Shown: positions 1 through 9,286 of the stretch, one piece after another
Position numbering within the stretch: position 1 is the first letter of the stretch
Layout of the letters: every line of letters begins with the position of its first letter
NCBI RefSeq assembly: GCF_017165765.1
Contig: NZ_JAFGZD010000014.1
Coordinates: 1 to 64,000, forward strand
Reading direction: 5' to 3'
Length of the DNA stretch: 64,000 nucleotides
Origin: Pseudomonas capsici
GTDB lineage: Bacteria; Pseudomonadota; Gammaproteobacteria; Pseudomonadales; Pseudomonadaceae
Notes under the pieces: generated by a model
What the model was told of the DNA's origin: nothing
Seen by the model: only the letters and a program-made list of their open reading frames with translations
Database searches by the model: none
Made by a program: the position numbers and the translations under genes

Positions 1-1686
1 CAGGTCCTCGAAGAGCATGGCATCCAGAGCAATGCCTACGAATTCAAGGTCGGGTCGGTTTATCCCGAGCGCATCTATTGCGTCCAGTACGATGAATCGG
101 ACCTGCACTTCATCCAGCGCCTGTGCGAAGAGGAAGGGATTCACTACCACTTCCAGCACAGCAGCACGGCCCACAAGCTGGTGTTCGGCGATGACCAGAC
201 GGTGTTCCCGAAACTCGCCCCCGTGGCCTATCAGCAAGACTCCGGCCTGGTCGCCAACGACCCGGTCATCAAACGCTTCGACCTGCGCCTGGAAACCCGC
301 ACCAGTCGCACCACCCGCCGCGACTACGACTTCGAGAAACCACGCCTGACGCTGGAAAGCGAAAACCGTGGCGACGCCCTGCCCGACCTCGAGGACTACG
401 ACTACCCGGGGCGCTTCGTGGACCGCGAGCGCGGCAAACACCTGGCCAAGCGCGCCCTCGAGCGTCATCGCAGCGACTATCAACTGGCCGAAGGCAAAAG
501 TGATCAACCGCTGCTGGTCAGCGGCCACTTCCTGGCCCTGACCCAGCACCCCAAGGCCAAATGGAACGACCTGTGGTTGCTGACCGAAATCCTCCACGAG
601 GGCAAACAGCCGCAAGTGCTGGAAGAGTCGGTGACCAGCGACACCACCGCGCTCAAGGACGATTTCCACCAGGGCTATCGCAACCGTTTCAAGGCCACGC
701 CCTGGGACGTACCGAACCGCCCGCCGTTGCTGCACCCCAAGCCACGCATCCTCGGCAGCCAGAGCGCCGTGGTCACCGGGCCGAAAGGCGAAGAGATCCA
801 CTGCGACCAGTACGGTCGGGTCAAGGTGCAGTTCCACTGGGACCGTGAAGGCCAGGCCGACGACAAGACCAGTTGCTGGCTGCGCGTCTCGTCCGCCTGG
901 GCCGGTGCCCAGTACGGCGGCATCGCCATCCCGCGCATCGGCATGGAAGTGCTGGTGACCTTCCTTGAAGGCGACCCCGATCAGCCGCTGATCAGCGGCT
1001 GCCTGTACCACAAGGAAAACGTCGTTCCCTACGAACTGCCGGCCAACAAGACCCGCAGCACCTTCAAGACCCTGAGTTCACCGGGCGGTGGCGGTTACAA
1101 CGAACTGCGCATCGAGGACAAGAAAGGTCAGGAACAGATCTACCTCCATGCCCAGCGCGACTGGGACGAGAACATCGAGCACGACCAGAAGATCCGTGTC
1201 GGCAACGAACGCCACGACACCGTCGAGCAGAACAGCTACAGCGAATTCAAGGCCGAGGAACATCACACCACCTACGCCGACCGCAAGGTCGAAGCCCGGG
1301 CCGACGATCACCTGACTGTCGCGACCAACCAGCACGTCAAGATCGGCACGGGGCAGTTCATCGAGGCCGGGCAGGAAATTCACCTGAGCAGCGGCATGAA
1401 ACTCGTGATCGAAGCCGGCAGCGAACTGACCCTCAAGAGCGGCGGCACCTTCATCAAGATCGACGCCAGCGGCGTGACCCTGAGCGGGCCAATGATCAAC
1501 GTCAATGCCGGTGGCAGCCCGGGCAGCGGGACCGGTGCAGCCCCCCTGTTGCCGGGGCCGTTGAAGCAGGCGGATGCGGACAAGGCCGGGAAACTGCTGA
1601 TCCCGGCACAGCGTCAGGCGCTGATGCAGAAGAAGCCGATTTGTGCGATCTGCGAAGCTGCCAAGCAGGAGGCGCAGGATGCTTAA
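1..1686 (+). CDS. vgrG: Type VI secretion tip protein VgrG (5' end cut by window)
   Basis: The frame is open from the first base, so the start lies outside the window; 561 residues are visible. VgrG trimers form the puncturing tip of the T6SS tube and carry effectors. The gp27-like part comes first (phage-type VYPERIYCVQYDESDLHFIQ). The gp5-like OB-fold core is at visible residues about 250-340 (DQYGRVKVQFHWDR, then SSAWAGAQYGG and the glycine-rich stretch to SGCLYHKENV). A polar beta-helix follows to about residue 485. A Gly/Pro-rich tail ends in a CAIC motif; such variable tails commonly dock the cargo or its adaptor. The stop overlaps the adaptor gene by 8 bases, so the two are translationally coupled. 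The downstream adaptor, effector and immunity genes imply that this VgrG carries that effector. Confidence 0.96.
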   Translation, partial: QVLEEHGIQSNAYEFKVGSVYPERIYCVQYDESDLHFIQRLCEEEGIHYHFQHSSTAHKLVFGDDQTVFPKLAPVAYQQDSGLVANDPVIKRFDLRLETRTSRTTRRDYDFEKPRLTLESENRGDALPDLEDYDYPGRFVDRERGKHLAKRALERHRSDYQLAEGKSDQPLLVSGHFLALTQHPKAKWNDLWLLTEILHEGKQPQVLEESVTSDTTALKDDFHQGYRNRFKATPWDVPNRPPLLHPKPRILGSQSAVVTGPKGEEIHCDQYGRVKVQFHWDREGQADDKTSCWLRVSSAWAGAQYGGIAIPRIGMEVLVTFLEGDPDQPLISGCLYHKENVVPYELPANKTRSTFKTLSSPGGGGYNELRIEDKKGQEQIYLHAQRDWDENIEHDQKIRVGNERHDTVEQNSYSEFKAEEHHTTYADRKVEARADDHLTVATNQHVKIGTGQFIEAGQEIHLSSGMKLVIEAGSELTLKSGGTFIKIDASGVTLSGPMINVNAGGSPGSGTGAAPLLPGPLKQADADKAGKLLIPAQRQALMQKKPICAICEAAKQEAQDA

Positions 1687-2578
1687 GTCCGAGTGGGCGC
1701 TGGAAAATGGCCTTCCGAAAGGTCTGCCATGGAACGGCACGACAGGTTTGTTGCTCGATGGGGTGAGTGTCGAACACCTGCAACGGCATCTCTATCAGTG
1801 GTCGGATAATCCTGAGTTCGAGCCGCTCTACCTCGGCACCCGATGGGCCGAACTGGGTGATATTTCTCCCTGCCTTGTCCGGGTAAAAGCACAGAACAAT
1901 CCGATCCTGATGCAATTCCTGAACGCCGCCCCCAAGGAGTGGGGCTACCTTGTTTTCAGCGATCAGCCATGGGATCGCATGGTCACGCATTTTCGCTGGC
2001 TCACCAGTGTGATGCATCCGCAAGGTGAAGAAGTTTTATTGCGTATCGCCGACCCCGCCGTGACCCATGCGCTGCTCGTCCATGCAAACAGTATCAAGGA
2101 CGCGACCCTGTTCGGTCCTTGTACACAGATCGTCACTGCCGATGTCGCGCTGGGGTGCTGGCATGTGGATCAACGACCGGGCAAGGCACTGGAGCCTGAC
2201 CGCAAGCAGCTCTACCGGTTGAGCGACGAACAACTGAGCCAACTGGACGAAGTGAACTTCCGCGGCCTTGTCCTTCGGCTCGATGAGCATATGCACGAAT
2301 ACTTCCCCTCCTATCAGGCGCAAGCCACCCCCCTGCAACGCTGGGAACATCTGCATGCTCTGGCCTCGACCTCTTATGACCGAGGCTTCAACACCGAACT
2401 CGATATTACCCTTTACGCCAATATTCACGGGTTTCTGGGTGAACGAGCGCTGGAAGAACATCCAGACCTCGATGCAATTCTCAGCACCCCATCGGAACAA
2501 ACGCCCGCCCAGCGACTCGAACGGGTCGCTGATATCGCACAGGAACGGGCTGAAACCTTCAACAGGAGCCAAGGATGA
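1679..2578 (+). CDS. DUF4123 domain T6SS effector adaptor/chaperone
   Basis: 299 residues. DUF4123 proteins (VasW/TecL/Tap family) load a specific effector onto its VgrG and are encoded between the two. The N-terminal half has the usual pattern: a start with a Leu-rich strand (LLLDGVSVEHL), then SDNPEFEPLYLGTRWAEL and the SPCLVRV strand. This start was chosen because it overlaps the vgrG stop and has a GGAGG about 7 bases upstream; an in-frame start 36 bases further up would be buried in vgrG. The stop shares ATGA with the effector start. By analogy with V. cholerae vgrG2-vasW-vasX, it should deliver the next protein. The family assignment is from sequence pattern and context. Confidence 0.88.
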   Translation: MLKSEWALENGLPKGLPWNGTTGLLLDGVSVEHLQRHLYQWSDNPEFEPLYLGTRWAELGDISPCLVRVKAQNNPILMQFLNAAPKEWGYLVFSDQPWDRMVTHFRWLTSVMHPQGEEVLLRIADPAVTHALLVHANSIKDATLFGPCTQIVTADVALGCWHVDQRPGKALEPDRKQLYRLSDEQLSQLDEVNFRGLVLRLDEHMHEYFPSYQAQATPLQRWEHLHALASTSYDRGFNTELDITLYANIHGFLGERALEEHPDLDAILSTPSEQTPAQRLERVADIAQERAETFNRSQG

Positions 2579-5500
2579 CTACGCCCACGTCGGCCGGCAA
2601 AAGCCCGAACGCCGTTGCAAAGAGCCGAGACGATGGCAAATCCGCCATGGGCGGCTGCCCCCTGATGAAGGCAAAAATCCAGCTCATTCCCCTGCGCTAT
2701 GGCTTGGTCGAACGACTCGACCCGTCCAGCGAACTGGCGATGCCTTACAAAACCGTCTCACGCCCACTGGGTATTCGCCTGATCCGCGACGGCTGGCTCT
2801 ATGTAATCGTCGACAAGAAGCCTCAAGCCATCCTGCATGAATACCGCATTGAAAATGGCATCGTGACCCAACTGCTGTGGGATAAAAGCGAAGTCACTGC
2901 CGACAAACGCGAAAGCAACGTAGGCGAAGCGACGCTGGTCTTCACACGTGCCAACGATCTCTATGTCAACTACTCCGAAGTGCAATGGACCGCTGCCAAA
3001 TGCGCGCAGGTCATCAAGCACAAGTCCGAGCGTGAATACTTCATGCAGAAGGTCAGCCTTGCCAAGGCCGACCCGGAAAAAGGCGCAGCCAATCTGCTGA
3101 CCAGCAAACAGGCAGAAAAGTGGGTTGCGGAGATTGCCGAACAACCGGGCAAAGCCCCCGCAATCGCAGGTACCAAGCCCGAAGAAAGTAAAGACTATGT
3201 CTGGGAACAGGCAACCCAGTTCAAGAAAACACAGCTCGGGACCTTGAAAAAACAGGTCAAGGCCGAGTATGAGCAGGACCATCTGTATCTGGTCGTACAG
3301 GATGATATCGGCGTACTGCGCGATCTCGCCGAACATCAGGATCTGGTCGCGGGCTGGATCAGTGAGTGGAGTAATTCGGAGGAGACGCAGAAGAAATATG
3401 TCATGGGTTGCTACATTGAAACCCTGTACACAGTGACCGGCGACAGCATTCTCAAAGCGTCGCAGAACGATCCGCGCTTTGCCAGGCTCAAGGATGAAAC
3501 GAATGCCGAGCAACGGCAAACCATCGCTGATTACGTCAACCATAAAAACCAACAGAAGTTTGCCAATTTATGGTCAACGCCGGTAAGTGTTGCCAAAGCA
3601 AAGATACGGATGCGAGAAAGCCTGGGGGCACTCTATCCCAAGTACAAAGATCTGATCGAATCCATTGATGGCAATGCCGAAGAAGCACTCGAAGGTGCAA
3701 AGATGGGTCAACAGGGCATCAATGACCTTATTGACCGAACGCCCATGGAAGCATTCATCAAGGAACAACAAGCCCATCTGGAGCGTTGGAACAAACGGCT
3801 GGATTTGATCACCGATGATCGCATCAAGCTGGTAACCGAGGAACGTTTCCATCGTTCAGCCTGGTATTTCGATCCAAAGCCTCAAGGACAACGGCATGCA
3901 CTTCTGGCGACTGAATATGCAGCTCTCAAGGATATTTGCCGGACCGACGGCGCAACTGAAAAACTCGCCAAACTGATTGAGCAACAACCCGGTTTTTCGG
4001 TCTCCTCCTTTATAACCTTGAGCCAGGCCGACCAAAAAGACCTGCATGCAAAGCTGATGTCATTCATCAAGTCCCTGCGTGACACCCTCATGGTCAAGAA
4101 CGACTATGCCGGTACTCAGGAGCTTAGCGGCAAGTTTGGCAATCTGCTGGCCCAGCATCTGCCAGACTCCTTGCAGCTTACCGATACCGACATAATGCTC
4201 GGCCAGCTACGTGACACCACTTACGATCCTGCGAAACAGTTACGTCTGGCAGGCGCACTCGATGATGCGATGCAGGGTTTGCGCAGTGGTCAGCCGTTCG
4301 ACCCATCAAAAGTGCTGCGCAATATTCCAGGGGCCTCCTGGATAAATGTTTTGCAGGCCTTCAGTAAAAACGGAATAACGCTGCAGTTCTCCTCGGCCAG
4401 CCAGATCAGGAAATTCAATGAGGATGTCGCAAAACTGACCGAGCTCCGTCAGAAAATGCGCTCACTCAAAAATCAGATCAAACAGACCCTGGCCAGGGAA
4501 CATAAAGGTCAGGCCCCCAAAGGCAGCTACAAACCATTGGCGGCTCAACGCAAGGCCCTGCAACAGGCTGTCCTGCCTCTTGAAGGAAGCGTTGCTCAGG
4601 CCATGAGTCCCGTCGGGGATGGAGCGGGCAAAGCGGGCTTCAAGATCGCCGGGCTTAACAATGCTCAGTTGCTTGAGTTCGAGAGAATGGCTGACGACTA
4701 TCGGCTCAAGCGTCCCTTCAAGGGGGTCAGCAACGCTGTTTTCACGTCTGCTGGGGGCGATTTATTTGCTTCGGCGGCGGCGGTTTTGCAGATAATTAAC
4801 TTTGCGACTGTGGTTAGCGAATTCCTGAATAAGACAAACGCAGATACCTCCGACAAACTGGCTCTTGTAAATGCTTTTTCTTCAATGGTTGGAGGGACTT
4901 TTGCTGCGGCACAAGGCATAGTTATTACGAGTCTTACAGTCGCAATTAACAATTACTCAAGTAAAGCAGGCCAAATAAAAATGGCCGCAAAGTTAGGAAA
5001 AATCACCGCTTCGCTAAGTCTTTTTACCTATTTTTTTAGCACCATTGCTGCAGGCTCCAGCTTATATGGCGAAAAAGGCTCTGTGAGCCGCTGGACAGAA
5101 GCCTTGCGATCAGGCAATGGCGCTAAATTAGCGGGTGCAAGCATGACTCTTACTGGAGACGCCGGACAACTGGTGGTCAATGGTTGGGCTACGGCTAGAA
5201 CGACTCAATACACCTATGCTGCAATGACCAGTGCCAGTCAGGCACGGGCACTTGCCTGGGTAACAGCAGGAGGAAAACTACTGAGCGTCGTCGCACGTGC
5301 CAACTTGATTGGCCTGGCTCTCACTGGCCTCCAACTCGGTGGAGAATGGCTATATAACCGCAACAATAAAACCCAGCTTGATAAATGGTTGCTGGAAAGC
5401 CCGTGGGGCAAACAGAACAAAAATCGAACCTTGCCTGAAGAGCGTCTGTCGCTGGCCGAGATTACCTCCTCACCAAAAGTCTCGCTAGAACATATCGATA

Positions 5501-5895
5501 GCAAGCCCATGCTCATCCTGCACTTACCTGGGATGACAGCCAGAGAACTCAACGACGTCAACTTTGGCCTCAGCGCCTACTTCCTGCAAAACAGTCAACG
5601 CAATGATTGGGAAGCCTGGAGTGAACCGTTCCTGTACCAACTCGATCTGCTGAGTGCTCCCGACGCCCCACTCAAATTGGGCCTGGAAATATTCCAGAAC
5701 CAGGCCAATGCACAGCATGGGCTGGCTATCGCCTTGAAGTATCACCCGGTTCCCGGCGATACGGCTTTCCGGGAGAAACGTTTTGAAACCACCTCGCTGG
5801 GTGATAAAGATAACAAGCTGCTTTCAGAGGTTACTGTATTGAAGACTCGTACCACTGATGCTCCGTGGCTACTGGTGAACAACGATGTTCTCTAG
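2575..5895 (+). CDS. VasX-like T6SS effector with C-terminal membrane segments
   Basis: 1106 residues, starting in an ATGA overlap with the adaptor. The N-terminal 60 residues (CPLMKAKIQLIPLRYGLVER, then RPLGIRLIRDGWLYV) match the toxin VasX N-terminal region shared by VasX and BTH_I2691-type effectors. A long charged helical middle follows to about residue 700. The C-terminal third has four hydrophobic segments near residues 730-750, 769-792, 810-832 and 902-927, followed by a soluble tail. VasX is a membrane-permeabilising toxin, so a pore-forming role in competitors is the likely inference; no enzymatic motif was recognised. The stretch coding for the first three hydrophobic segments (about 4740-5060) is visibly more AT-rich than the rest. 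Three putative immunity genes follow directly. Confidence 0.85.
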   Translation: MTTPTSAGKSPNAVAKSRDDGKSAMGGCPLMKAKIQLIPLRYGLVERLDPSSELAMPYKTVSRPLGIRLIRDGWLYVIVDKKPQAILHEYRIENGIVTQLLWDKSEVTADKRESNVGEATLVFTRANDLYVNYSEVQWTAAKCAQVIKHKSEREYFMQKVSLAKADPEKGAANLLTSKQAEKWVAEIAEQPGKAPAIAGTKPEESKDYVWEQATQFKKTQLGTLKKQVKAEYEQDHLYLVVQDDIGVLRDLAEHQDLVAGWISEWSNSEETQKKYVMGCYIETLYTVTGDSILKASQNDPRFARLKDETNAEQRQTIADYVNHKNQQKFANLWSTPVSVAKAKIRMRESLGALYPKYKDLIESIDGNAEEALEGAKMGQQGINDLIDRTPMEAFIKEQQAHLERWNKRLDLITDDRIKLVTEERFHRSAWYFDPKPQGQRHALLATEYAALKDICRTDGATEKLAKLIEQQPGFSVSSFITLSQADQKDLHAKLMSFIKSLRDTLMVKNDYAGTQELSGKFGNLLAQHLPDSLQLTDTDIMLGQLRDTTYDPAKQLRLAGALDDAMQGLRSGQPFDPSKVLRNIPGASWINVLQAFSKNGITLQFSSASQIRKFNEDVAKLTELRQKMRSLKNQIKQTLAREHKGQAPKGSYKPLAAQRKALQQAVLPLEGSVAQAMSPVGDGAGKAGFKIAGLNNAQLLEFERMADDYRLKRPFKGVSNAVFTSAGGDLFASAAAVLQIINFATVVSEFLNKTNADTSDKLALVNAFSSMVGGTFAAAQGIVITSLTVAINNYSSKAGQIKMAAKLGKITASLSLFTYFFSTIAAGSSLYGEKGSVSRWTEALRSGNGAKLAGASMTLTGDAGQLVVNGWATARTTQYTYAAMTSASQARALAWVTAGGKLLSVVARANLIGLALTGLQLGGEWLYNRNNKTQLDKWLLESPWGKQNKNRTLPEERLSLAEITSSPKVSLEHIDSKPMLILHLPGMTARELNDVNFGLSAYFLQNSQRNDWEAWSEPFLYQLDLLSAPDAPLKLGLEIFQNQANAQHGLAIALKYHPVPGDTAFREKRFETTSLGDKDNKLLSEVTVLKTRTTDAPWLLVNNDVL

Positions 5896-5927
5896 CCATC
5901 CCTCTTGCCTATTTTCTGGTTGAATCT

Positions 5928-7022
5928 ATGTCTTCCAAACCCGATCAAAACGACGAACTGGACCTCAAACACAACCGCCCCAAGGCGGGTGAAATACGTC
6001 GTTTTGCTACCGGAGAAAGTGTGTTTCTGTCACCACTTCCCGTGCCTACCGGACAACCCCCAATGGATCTCGGGGGAAGTTTTCTTGAGGTTAACGATGT
6101 CTATCTGGATGTAGGGAGTAGTAATCAAGGTAAGTCTTTTCAAGCTCGGCTTGCTGTGTCGTTGCCTATGTCAGCAATCATAGCCTTTGTAATAGTGCTT
6201 CCTATTCTAATGGGCTTCGGGACTTTTTTTAATCCATTTGGAAGAACGTTCTGGTATTACTTCAGTGATTTTTTTGTATTTGGATTATGGGTTTCAATAT
6301 GGGCTGGAGGCTTGGGTGCACTCATTGGCATCTACGCCATTGTCAGCACCACACGCGCCAAAGCCCGTACTCGTCCGATACGCTTCAACCGTCAGCGCCG
6401 GGAAGTCTGCTATTTTCCGGACGGTTCCAATGAACCGGTCATTCAGCCTTGGGAGGACACCGTAGCCTGGGTTTCGGTCAGCACCGGTTTTACCGGAGTA
6501 GGCGTGATCAGCAGTTATACCTTTGGCATGGCTATCGACGATCCAAAAAATGACCAGGTGCATTTTCTTCGGCAAGTCGTCATGACACCGATTCACGGGT
6601 TGGCCAAATGGGAAGCCATTCGTGTGTATATGGAAAAAGGCCCGGACTTCTGTCCTGGCAAGGCCGCACACGAGGGCCCGGATACTTTTGATAAAGAACG
6701 CCAGGATATGCGTGAGGAATATCAACACAACGAGCGTTCTGCTCTAGGAGTGTTTTTTTGGTACCTCAGACACTTCGTTACCCTGTGGCGCGTACCGTAC
6801 TGGATCGCACAATGGGACCAACGCTATAGCATGAAATCAATGCCTGACTCCATTGCCGACTGGTCAAAACCGCTGCCCCCCGAACAATGGGCCGTGCCCA
6901 GCCCGGCGCTCAAAGAACAAATTTCCGACATCGAAAAAGCCTTTGCTCAAGGAAAGGATTTCATGACGTATTTCAAAGTCGAGCTGAGTGAAAGCAAGGC
7001 TGAAGAATCATCGCATGCCTGA
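5928..7022 (+). CDS. DUF6708 membrane protein, putative effector immunity, copy 1
   Basis: 364 residues; first of three tandem paralogues after the VasX-like effector. The ATG at 5928 was chosen because the copies align from the shared HDELDL/NDELDL block just after it. There is a soluble N-terminal domain (RFATGESVFLSPLPVPTGQP), two hydrophobic segments at about residues 75-100 and 113-140, then a basic strand (AKARTRPIRFNRQRREVCYF) and a cytoplasmic-type C-terminal domain. TsiV2, the VasX immunity protein, occupies the same position in V. cholerae and is also a membrane protein, so immunity is the likely role; this is inference from context. The stop overlaps the start of copy 2 by 8 bases. 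Confidence 0.8.
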   Translation: MSSKPDQNDELDLKHNRPKAGEIRRFATGESVFLSPLPVPTGQPPMDLGGSFLEVNDVYLDVGSSNQGKSFQARLAVSLPMSAIIAFVIVLPILMGFGTFFNPFGRTFWYYFSDFFVFGLWVSIWAGGLGALIGIYAIVSTTRAKARTRPIRFNRQRREVCYFPDGSNEPVIQPWEDTVAWVSVSTGFTGVGVISSYTFGMAIDDPKNDQVHFLRQVVMTPIHGLAKWEAIRVYMEKGPDFCPGKAAHEGPDTFDKERQDMREEYQHNERSALGVFFWYLRHFVTLWRVPYWIAQWDQRYSMKSMPDSIADWSKPLPPEQWAVPSPALKEQISDIEKAFAQGKDFMTYFKVELSESKAEESSHA

Positions 7023-8100
7023 GCATGACGAACTGGACCTCAGACAAAATCGCCCCAAGGCGGGTGAAATACGTCGTTTTGCTACCGGCGAAAGTGTATT
7101 TCTGTCACCACTTCCCGTGCCTACCGGACAACCTCCAATGGATCTCGGAGGAAGTTTTATTGAAGTCAATGATGTCTATCTGGATGTGGGAAGTAGCAAT
7201 CAAGGTAAGTCTTATCAGGCTCGACTGTGTGTAATGATGCCTATGTCGGCGATCATCGTATGCCTTGTACTACTCCCCATTTCAATGGGAATCTTTGGGT
7301 CAATCTTTAATCCATTCGGAAGAACCTTCTGGTATTACTTCAGCAATCTATTTGTATTCGGATTATGGTTTTCACTTTGGGGAGGGGGAGCCGCAGCACT
7401 CATTGGTATATACGCCATTGTCAGCACAACACGTGCCAAAGCCCGTACTCGTCCGATACGCTTCAACCGTCAGCGCCGGGAAGTCTGCTATTTCCCGGAT
7501 GGCTCCAATGAGCCGGTCATTCAGCCTTGGGAAGACACCGTCGCCTGGGTTTCAGTCAGCACCGGTTTTACCGGGGTGGGCGTGATGAGCAGTTATACCT
7601 TTGGCATGGGCATCGACGATCCGAAAAATGACCAAGTGCATTTTCTTCGGCAAGTCGTCATGACACCGATTCACGGGCTGGCCAAATGGGAAGCCATTCG
7701 CGTCTACATGGAAAAAGGCCCGGACTTCTGCCCCGGCAAGGCCAACCACGAAGGAGCACATACCTTCGATAAAGAACGCGAAGATATGCGCGAGGAATAC
7801 CAACATAAAGAACGCTCCGCGTTAGGCGTTGGCTGGTGGTATTTAACTCATATCGTCACCTTGTGGCGCGCGCCCTACTGGATCGCCGCATGGGACCAGC
7901 GCTACACCATGAAAGCCCTGCCCGACTCGATTGCCGACTGGTCAAAACCTCTGCCTCCTGAACAATGGGCCGTGCCCAGCCCAGCGCTCAAAGAACAAAG
8001 CGCCGACCTCGAAAAAGCCTTTGCTCAAGGAAAGGATTTCATGACGTATTTCAAAGTCGAGCTGAGTGAAAGCAAGGCTGAAGATTCATCGCATGTCTGA
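7015..8100 (+). CDS. DUF6708 membrane protein, putative effector immunity, copy 2
   Basis: 361 residues. The ATG at 7015 sits inside the end of copy 1 and gives MPEHDELDL, aligned with the other copies; a start 27 bases upstream is possible but would lie deeper in copy 1. The soluble parts are nearly identical to copies 1 and 3, whereas the membrane segments differ most (copy 2 has a SMGIFGSIFNPFG loop and FSNLFVFGLWFSLWGGG). It probably shields against the same or a related pore-forming effector. The overlap arrangement at both ends is the same as between copies 1 and 2, which is the signature of tandem duplication of a unit about 1078 bases long. Confidence 0.8.
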   Translation: MPEHDELDLRQNRPKAGEIRRFATGESVFLSPLPVPTGQPPMDLGGSFIEVNDVYLDVGSSNQGKSYQARLCVMMPMSAIIVCLVLLPISMGIFGSIFNPFGRTFWYYFSNLFVFGLWFSLWGGGAAALIGIYAIVSTTRAKARTRPIRFNRQRREVCYFPDGSNEPVIQPWEDTVAWVSVSTGFTGVGVMSSYTFGMGIDDPKNDQVHFLRQVVMTPIHGLAKWEAIRVYMEKGPDFCPGKANHEGAHTFDKEREDMREEYQHKERSALGVGWWYLTHIVTLWRAPYWIAAWDQRYTMKALPDSIADWSKPLPPEQWAVPSPALKEQSADLEKAFAQGKDFMTYFKVELSESKAEDSSHV

Positions 8101-9175
8101 GCATGACGAACTGGACCTGAAACACCACCGCCCCAAGGCGGGTGAAATACGTCGTTTTGCTACCGGCGAAAGTGTGTTTCTGTCACCACTTCCCGTGCCT
8201 ACCGGACAACCTCCAATGGATCTCGGAGGAAGCTTTCTTGAGGTCAACGATGTCTATCTGGACGTGGGAAGTAGCAATCAAGGTAAGTCTTATCAGGCTC
8301 GACTGTGTGTAATGATACCTATGTTTATGATTATCGTATGCCTTATTGTGGCTCCTGTTTTAGCAGGTTTCGGAACATTTTTTAATCCGTTTGGGAGGAC
8401 GTTCTGGTATTACTTCAGTGATTTCTTTGTATTCGGATTATGGGTTTCAATATGGGCTGGAGGCTTGGGTGCACTTATTGGTATATACGCCGTTGTCAGC
8501 ACAACACGCGCTAAAGCACGCACTCGCCCGATACGTTTCAACCGTCAACGCCGGGAAGTCTGTTACTTCCCGGACGGCTCCAATGAACCAGTCATACAGC
8601 CCTGGGAAGACACCGTTGCCTGGGTGTCGGTCAGCACCGGTTTTACCGGAGTGGGCGTGATGAGCAGTTATACCTTTGGCATGGCCATCGACGATCCCGT
8701 GGGTGACAAGGTGCATTTTCTGAGACAGGGCGTACCCACGCCTCTGCACGGGCTGGCCAAATGGGAAGCCATTCGCGTCTACATGGAAAAAGGCCCGGAC
8801 TTCTGTCCCGGCAAGGCCACCCACGAAGGCTCTCATACCTTCGACAAAGAACGCGAAGATATGCGCGAGGAATACCAACATAAAGAACGCTCCGCGCTGG
8901 GCGTTGGCTGGTGGTATTTAACTCATATCGTCACCTTGTGGCGCGTGCCCTACTGGATCGCCGCATGGGACCAGCGCTACACCATGAAAGCCCTGCCCGA
9001 CTCGATTGCCGACTGGTCAAAACCGCTGCCCCCTGAACAACAGGCCAAACCAAGCCCGGCCCTCAAACAGCAAAGCGCAGACCTCGAAAAAGCCTTTGCC
9101 CAGGGGCAGGACTTCATGACGTATTTCAAAGCCGACCTGAGTGAATCGAAGGCTGAAGAATCACAGAATGCCTGA
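8093..9175 (+). CDS. DUF6708 membrane protein, putative effector immunity, copy 3
   Basis: 360 residues, the last gene of the T6SS block. It starts in an 8-base overlap with copy 2. Its first hydrophobic segment begins like copy 2 (ARLCVMIPM) but its second is identical to that of copy 1 (FSDFFVFGLWVSIWAGG), so it looks like a mosaic. It also has private changes in the C-terminal domain (PVGDKVHFLRQGVPTPLHG instead of the block shared by copies 1 and 2). Function is inferred from the neighbouring effector only. Confidence 0.8.
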   Translation: MSEHDELDLKHHRPKAGEIRRFATGESVFLSPLPVPTGQPPMDLGGSFLEVNDVYLDVGSSNQGKSYQARLCVMIPMFMIIVCLIVAPVLAGFGTFFNPFGRTFWYYFSDFFVFGLWVSIWAGGLGALIGIYAVVSTTRAKARTRPIRFNRQRREVCYFPDGSNEPVIQPWEDTVAWVSVSTGFTGVGVMSSYTFGMAIDDPVGDKVHFLRQGVPTPLHGLAKWEAIRVYMEKGPDFCPGKATHEGSHTFDKEREDMREEYQHKERSALGVGWWYLTHIVTLWRVPYWIAAWDQRYTMKALPDSIADWSKPLPPEQQAKPSPALKQQSADLEKAFAQGQDFMTYFKADLSESKAEESQNA

Positions 9176-9214
9176 GTAATAACGCCACGGCTGTGGATAA
9201 ATATTCACGGCCCT

Positions 9215-9237
9215 GTCGCGGGCAAGCCCCCTCCCAC
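9215..9237 (-). repeat. REP-like element
   Basis: This reads as GTCGCGGGCAAG followed by a C-rich run and TCCCAC. It is the reverse complement of the GTGGGAGG-type REP core found several times in the window (12516, 18146, 18838, 26837). It lies downstream of the immunity genes. Confidence 0.65.
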
Positions 9238-9257
9238 GGGAGTGAACTCGACTCTTC

Positions 9258-9286
9258 GCGAATGAGCGGAGCGCCGCCCGATTCGC
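9258..9286 (+). repeat. 29-base palindromic repeat, second copy at 50488-50516
   Basis: GCGAATGAGCGG to CCCGATTCGC. Its exact reverse complement is the core of the hairpin between hopJ-like and trxB at 50488-50516. Here it ends on the stop codon of the efflux adaptor gene and probably serves as a terminator or REP-class element between convergent genes. Confidence 0.7.

Noticed and set aside
1078..1740. Long opposite-strand frame over vgrG (220 codons)
   Set aside because: It is an antisense shadow of GC-rich coding DNA; the plus-strand VgrG is certain.
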